Assembly (NCBI GenBank): GCA_029582155.1
Contig: CM055902.1
Location: 19,169,248-19,233,247 of the forward strand
DNA: 64,000 nucleotides
DNA from: Panopea generosa
Taxonomy: Eukaryota > Mollusca > Bivalvia > Adapedonta > Hiatellidae
Direction: 5' to 3'
Position 1 is the first letter of the stretch, and every line of letters starts with the position of its first letter. Of the stretch, positions 58,768 through 64,000 are shown in pieces. Both the position numbers and the translations under genes were made by a program. Under the pieces are notes generated by a model. It had not been told where the DNA came from, ran no database searches, and saw only the letters and a program-made list of their open reading frames with translations.

Positions 58768-61307
58768 CTAGTTTAACCTCTTCCGTTTATAACATGGTAA
58801 CTTTCTACAATCTGGGCAGTACCATTTACCCGTTGGTGCATTTTCTACGTTAACACATCTATAGTGAAACCACTCAATCTCACAGGCTTCATTGTCACAT
58901 CCAATCATTTTTCCGTGTTCAACTTGGCTACAATAACAATATAATTCTTCGGTGTTGTCCTGTTTTTCTGCACTTTTTTTTAATGGCTGAATGTTTTGAC
59001 ATGCAGTGGTATTTTCAACTGACTTAAGTATTCCGACAGGAAGAGATTTTACTGTTGGCAACCTAGTGTAAAATTTCCCAACAATTTCTGGAAGAACTGC
59101 TGCATACATTATGTCTTTTGCACTGGCACAAATATTATCCCACAATTCACTGTCAAACATGATTGCTTCAATATGCAAGTCGTTTGCTGTCCACACAACA
59201 AAGTATCCAACTTCATGTTTTGAAACACCAAGTTGAGTTTGCACTTGAAAATGATATTGGTGTTCTTGTTTGAGTTCAAGTTCGCCGTCCTTTCTCTGTA
59301 GGCAGTCTACAGTGTTCTCATTGACTTCCTCATAGCGAGCATTGTATGGGCACTTAACTTCAACACATGCCGGTCCACAGCAATCACAAATAAATAAACC
59401 GTCAGGTGAGGCACCAATGTAAGGAATGTCCTGACTAATGACAAATCCACTGTTTTGTAGCCGGCTGTTTTCGTGGAGTGGTCCAATCTCCTCCATGAAC
59501 TTGTGGAGTGCCTCTTTCTCATGATCACATCCCCATTTTGTTGCATTTGTCTGAAAATGTTTTTCACCAGGGTAACAGATTTCTTTTATCAAACTCTGTG
59601 ATGGGGAAGCTTTATTTGTTGAGCTGACTGCTTTGGCTTTTGAGGCAGTTATCCTTCCTGCTCGAAACCTATGCCACATTTTTGAGCGTGCCTGGCCTCT
59701 TGTCTCTTCTTCAACATTGTAGGCTTGCTGTTCGGAACAAATTACAGCGATATTGGCACATGTGTCTGTTAGTTCTTTGTAGTTCATACCATCACATTTT
59801 TCATCTCTTAACTCTGTCATTGTCATTGGGAATTCCTTAAGGTCTGGCTTTGGGATATATTTTTCAGCATATGGCTCTACAATAGATAGAAGTGCTGGTT
59901 TAGAGGTCAGTTTGTTGATTTCGGCACAAAATAACAAGAAATCTTCATTTGTAGCTACAGGCACTGTTCTTTTTCTTGTAGAAGAGGTACCTGGTGTAAT
60001 TGGTGTAACTGGAGTTGCAGATCTTGCAGCTTCTATCCTGTTGTCCAACTGCTTCTTTGCTGTTTTGGCTGACATAAAGTTGATGTCTCTCACTTCCTTG
60101 TACTCAATCGATTTACAAGCTGACGGCAACAGCCAGTAGGCTTTCTCTTCGGTGACTGTTTTGGAGTCTCTGATTTTTACAGCAGCTTCAAGGTAGAATA
60201 GAACGGATGCTATATGACTGCATGCTTCACCTAGGCCTGCCATACAGTTGCAATGGGCCGCAACTATCTTACCATCCTTTTTGGCAATAATCCATGGTCG
60301 TAAGGGTTTCTCCCGCATCCTCTGTGAATGCATAACCTGCATAAAAAAAAGTTTATGTTAACACCAGTGTCACACAGGCAATAAAAAGGATTGGGCTTAT
60401 ATTGTTCCACCTGAACATGGTCGAAAGCTTCTGACATTTAGAATGTTGAGCTCCATATATTAATTTATATATGTTTTAATGTTCTGCCTTTGGGATTTTT
60501 CAAAACAAACGGCGTGAGTACTGGTTAAGTACATAGGCAGCAGACTTCAAGCATATATAAGCTTAAAGCTTGTTTCACAATCAAGGTAAAAAAATAAGTT
60601 TTAACTAATCTTTGATTATATGCCTGTACATTTTCTGTTTGAAAGACATGCAGATTCACGTGCACAAATTCTCTCCGGGACAGTTTGAAATTCCATTTCT
60701 ACATGCTCAGAAGCAAATGGGTTATCAACCAAGGGTTTGTGAGTTCGAATCAAAGCTTGGCTAATATTCTTTCCGGCATATAAATGTTGTATGCTGTACT
60801 GTTCAGTGTTGTGAGAAAGACAAAGTCAACAGTCTATCAGGAAATAAATAAATCCATAAATACAAACTTAGTGAACTGATCGAATTAAACAGAATGCTTG
60901 TTTTAAAACTAAAACAAATTTTAAGAAATTTATAGGAAAATTTATAATTGGAATCATTATTTTAAACACCATCTTACCTTAGCTGTCACAACCAGATGAT
61001 CCCCCTGTACAAGTCCTGCAGTATCCCTGACCCATCCACAAACAAACTGGTTGTAAGCTTCTAAAGACTTGTAAGCTTTTAAGTCATCTGCACTGTATGG
61101 ACTTGGTGTAAACAAAAGGTAATTCACGATGTCTGGGTAAGTTACTGATGGGAAAATGTCAACATTCTGAACCCATGGCAATTTTCCTTCATACGGGTCA
61201 CAACCACCAATGATCATTAGTTTTGCTTCGTATCGCTGTCTTTCCTCATTTGTAAGTCCATCCTTGTAAGATAACGATACAGTTTGTTTTCCAACACGTT
61301 TTGCCAT
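58768..61307 (-). CDS. SWIM zinc finger / YqaJ nuclease / PHD finger protein
   Basis: Exon 1 is 61307-60978 (donor GTAAGA) and exon 2 is 60336-58768 (acceptor ATGCAG), joining in phase 0 to give 632 residues. The start is ATG GCA at 61307; an upstream GTG is not used. Residues 139-151 form a SWIM finger (CNC..CSH). About 335-505 is a YqaJ/lambda-exonuclease-type nuclease: [18 protein letters not shown] (Glu383), ASPDGL (Asp422), EVKCP (Glu436, Lys438) and [13 protein letters not shown]. Residues 577-620 form a C4HC3 PHD finger (C577, C579, C590, C595, H601, C604, C617, C620). A basic tail follows (KRKRLN). It is probably the accessory nuclease of the transposon, acting on DNA ends in the nucleus. 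It is convergent with the transposase gene. Confidence 0.88.
60715..60835 (+). repeat. SINE family C fragment in the YqaJ-gene intron
   Basis: TTTGTGAGTTCGAATCAAAG (B box), TATTCTTTCCGGCATATAAA and GAGAAAGACAAAGTCAAC match the family C body at 57180-57240. The intron is otherwise featureless. Confidence 0.55.
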
Positions 61308-61392
61308 TACTGTCACCGTAACAAAGTTTGTCAGCTTCACTTAATTTCTATTTAAAAAACAATCTTTTTATTTATGTCCGTTGTTATGAGCG

Positions 61393-61413
61393 AGTGCCTC
61401 CAAGATGGCGGAC
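61393..61413 (-). repeat. Right terminal inverted repeat
   Basis: AGTGCCTCCAAGATGGC then GGAC, the inverse of the left end. CAAGATGGCGG is a textbook YY1 site. It lies about 86 bp upstream of the YqaJ-gene ATG. Confidence 0.8.
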
Positions 61414-61452
61414 AAGGCGGTGCGTAGGTAGAAATCACCCTCCGGTGAAATT

Positions 61453-61510
61453 ACTATATTACTGCAATAATATATATATCCCGAAGAGTGTGTATATTTG
61501 AACTTTATAT
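61453..61510. repeat. Half copy of the hairpin element at 61951
   Basis: TGCAATAATATATATATCCC and GAAGAGTGTGTATAT match the left half of 61951-62048. Confidence 0.6.
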
Positions 61511-61950
61511 ATTATGTATATTAACATACAGAAATCAATTACATATAAAATGAAATATCAATATTTTATACATATATGTTATAACAGAAATCAAATAGAT
61601 CTTGTGAAACAGAATTCAAATACATATTAACATATGTTGTAAAACAGAATCACTTATCAATAAACTTTACTACATAATTTTAATAGCTGGGGAATTACTC
61701 GCTAATGTGAGAAATTGTGAAAGGTATGAGGTAAAGCGACTTAAAGTAATAATAGTCTAGTTACTAAATGTAATTCTTAATTTCTTAATAACATAATGAT
61801 CATAATTGTTCGGTGAACAATATATTTTTAAACATAATTTCTTAAGTTAAAATCATTACATCGGGACAGTTTTAACTCAATATTTTAACCAGAAGTTTGA
61901 GAAAGAGTAATTTAATTTAAACAGAATATTTGAAATAAAACCTTTTGCTT
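61511..61950. other. AT-rich stretch, nothing recognised
   Basis: No gene or transposon end was seen. Confidence 0.4.
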
Positions 61951-62048
61951 ACCTGCAATAATATATATATATATCCCGAAAAGTGTATATATCTGAACTA
62001 CGAGACCATTCTATATATATATACACCTCTTCAGGATATAATTACAGG
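61951..62048. repeat. Small hairpin (MITE-like) element
   Basis: CCTGCAATAATATATATATA with CCCGAAAAGTGTATATA at the left pairs with TATATACACCTCTTCAGGAT and ATAATTACAGG at the right. Just outside the large transposon. Confidence 0.65.
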
Positions 62049-62299
62049 AAACTGTTTAATTTTTTGTCATTGTAATTATTTGATTTTGGTGTGATTGTCC
62101 TTAAGGCACAAATTAAACTAATAAACGTTTTATGTGCTTCTCTATAACTTATGATATAAAAAGTAAAGATTAATATTTACATTTCAACAAGTATGGCTAA
62201 CATGTTTCTTAGTATTGCAATAATAAATGTTGAAATAATAAATATCATGTGGACACGAATCGCTCTCGTATCTGTTTTCTGAGTATAACCAATACCGAG

Positions 62300-62400
62300 T
62301 GGTGTGTTTGAGAGACCATGGGGCCCAAATCTGGAATCGAACCCAGCAGCCTATGTCTTGAGCGGTCAGCACTCAATTCATTGCACTACCGGCCTATATA
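62300..62400 (-). repeat. tRNA-like SINE relic
   Basis: Minus strand: GGCCGGTAGTGCAATGAATT (A-box part) and CTGGGTTCGATTCCAG (B box). There is no proper acceptor stem. Confidence 0.55.
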
Positions 62401-63740
62401 CGATTATATTATTTCAAAATATTTCAATGGATTGTCGATATCTTCGCAAAGTCATCTTCTTATACAGCTTTAATCGTTTTCAAAATTATATTTTCTTCAA
62501 TATTGAGAAACAAATTGTGTTCAGGTGTTCAGATACTTGGATTAAATGTGGAACTCATATCTGGTTGATCATATGGACGGTTAAGTGTGTGGCTGGAGAA
62601 AGCAACTTCCATAATTACCATTGGAATGTACTAAAACTGACAAGTTAATGACCTCTGATCTTGATAGAAGATAGAGTCTCGATTTATGGCCTAGTTAACC
62701 CGTAAAATTTCCAGATACATGTACTTGTTTTAGTGTTGTTTAATTTTAAGGCAAAACTTACGTCAAATGTGTAATTTAGTACTTTTAACAAATATGAAGC
62801 CATTAAGATATCATTTTTTATAAGTATATATAATTAGCATTCAAATACTTATGTTAACTTTTGAAGTTTTAGAAAAAAAACAATGGCTATACTCCTACCA
62901 CATTTTTATATTTTCTAAACAAACTCGCACGAAAGCCCCCTCTTTTTTTTCTTGGTAAGAAAAGGATCTTATGTATAGGAGACAGTTTGCTATGGAAAAA
63001 GACGTTCGTTATTTAACCCCGGTGCAAAATTGAATCTGACTTACTGAGCAGTGTTGGATTAAACAAAATACGAAAAAGCAGAAAGTCTCACCACAGATAT
63101 CCATATAGCCGATTATTTCTGAACATTGTAAACACCCATTATTACGGTGTTTAACATAATATGGAACTAATGCAGAAACCCCCAATTACTTTTTAAATTG
63201 ATGTGAACATTTAAATCACATATACATAAAAATAGTGGTTATTCTCGTTGTACGTTTTTATCATTATATCGCAACATAACTACATATTGTTAATATGATA
63301 CTTTTATTTGCAAATGATTATTGATGGTTAACCAGATGGTCACTGTGACTAGTTGATTTCAAACCGCAATAATAATTGTAAAAAGCGGACGTTTTTGTAA
63401 AAATAAAATCCCCTTTATTGCTATTTTGAGGAAATAACTTTTTGTAGATAAAAACGTCGCTGTTCAATATTGTTGCAAGACACAGCTACTATTCGAAATG
63501 ATGCCCCTCATATTTCTCTTTACAGAAAAACCTTTACATTTACATGCAGGTTATGCGTAGCCAAGATGCGGTCACGTGTGAACACACACACGTTTACGAA
63601 CTCTATCGATAGAGGTCAATTCGCGATCGTTTGCATAGCTTGAACAACGATGCATTTATTCCTGTTAATCTTCTGTAAAGTTTGTGTTATATTAACTGAA
63701 TATTAAATAGAAGATACATTTTAAATACATTGTGACTTAT
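62401..63740. other. Upstream flank of the gene at 63745
   Basis: No gene seen. The last few hundred bases may hold its promoter; GGTCACGTGTG near 63571 contains an E-box (CACGTG). Confidence 0.4.
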
Positions 63741-63744
63741 AAAA

Positions 63745-63831
63745 ATGAACTGGAATATCGTATTGTGCTTGCTTATTTTGACAAGTTGTATTACCTTAGT
63801 GAGATGTACTGGAGGGAAAACAATCCAGTTG
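63745..63831 (+). CDS. First exon of a secreted or membrane protein
   Basis: ATG at 63745 in AAAAATGAAC context opens a 29-codon exon (MNWNIVLCLLILTSCITLVR, then CTGGKTIQL) that ends at a strong donor GTGAGT (63832). The first 20 or so residues have the layout of a signal peptide: polar start, hydrophobic core and a small-residue exit near VRC-TGG. The rest lies beyond the window, so the family is unknown. It runs away from the CNDP2 gene. Confidence 0.6.
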
Positions 63832-64000
63832 GTGAGTTATCAGTGTTATATATATAATTTTCATTACTTAAACAAAATAATAAAAAAGCTCAAAACCCAT
63901 TTGATTATCCTCAACCAAACCCTCCCTTCCTTCTTAACAAAACGCTAACGTTTAGATCAATTTTTTATAAAAAGGTGAGAGCTGTTGAACTTGTTCTGGC

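Larger units (their letters stand above)
54718..61413. mobile_element. Two-gene DNA transposon, ISL2EU-like, apparently intact
   Basis: Terminal inverted repeats of 21 bp (20 matching) lie at 54718-54738 and 61393-61413, with dinucleotide AA just outside each end as a possible target duplication. Inside are two convergent genes, each starting within about 110 bp of its own end: a THAP-DDE transposase (plus) and a SWIM/YqaJ/PHD protein (minus). Both are uninterrupted apart from one canonical intron each. A transposase next to a YqaJ exonuclease gene is, as I recall, the hallmark of the ISL2EU superfamily. The central 56728-58767 is non-coding with a SINE and internal repeats. Length is about 6.7 kb. 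Confidence 0.8.

Overview
The window is eukaryotic DNA: AT-rich, with GT-AG introns, dense SINEs and many tandem repeats. The gene structures and the repeat types (tRNA-headed SINEs, TTAA- and TA-flanked MITEs, long minisatellites in introns) suggest a mollusc, most likely a bivalve. That assignment is inference; the species cannot be read from the sequence.

Layout. (1) 179-10653, plus strand: the last nine coding exons of an LDL-receptor-related protein, LRP4-like. They encode YWTD propeller blades, an EGF module, a transmembrane helix and a cytoplasmic tail with an FTNPNY endocytosis motif. (2) 10654-24200: 3' flank and intergenic DNA with MITEs, SINE fragments, a 281-bp repeat in three copies and a 47-bp minisatellite. 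(3) 46460-24519, minus strand: the C-terminal 288 codons of a cytosolic non-specific dipeptidase (CNDP2, M20 family), convergent with the LRP gene. Its introns hold a 177-bp satellite, a dead mariner element, a 26-bp minisatellite and a 4.2-kb 33-bp minisatellite. One exon is present as two phase-matched versions that appear mutually exclusive. (4) 49042-51290, minus strand: a possible small unrecognised gene with short exons. (5) 54718-61413: an apparently intact 6.7-kb DNA transposon with terminal inverted repeats. It carries two convergent genes, a THAP-DDE transposase and a SWIM/YqaJ-nuclease/PHD protein, and resembles the ISL2EU group. (6) 63745-63831, plus strand: the first exon of a probable secreted or membrane protein that continues past the window.

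Main points of interest. CNDP2 has alternative versions of the exon covering the GHGGKPW loop; one keeps the histidine and the other replaces it with glycine. Including both exons, or neither, gives an immediate stop. The 33-bp minisatellite looks like an amplified copy of the end of a CNDP2 coding exon plus its splice donor, about 128 times. The LRP gene shows the mirror case, with a splice acceptor plus exon start copied about six times. The two-gene transposon appears complete and has YY1-like motifs in its terminal repeats.
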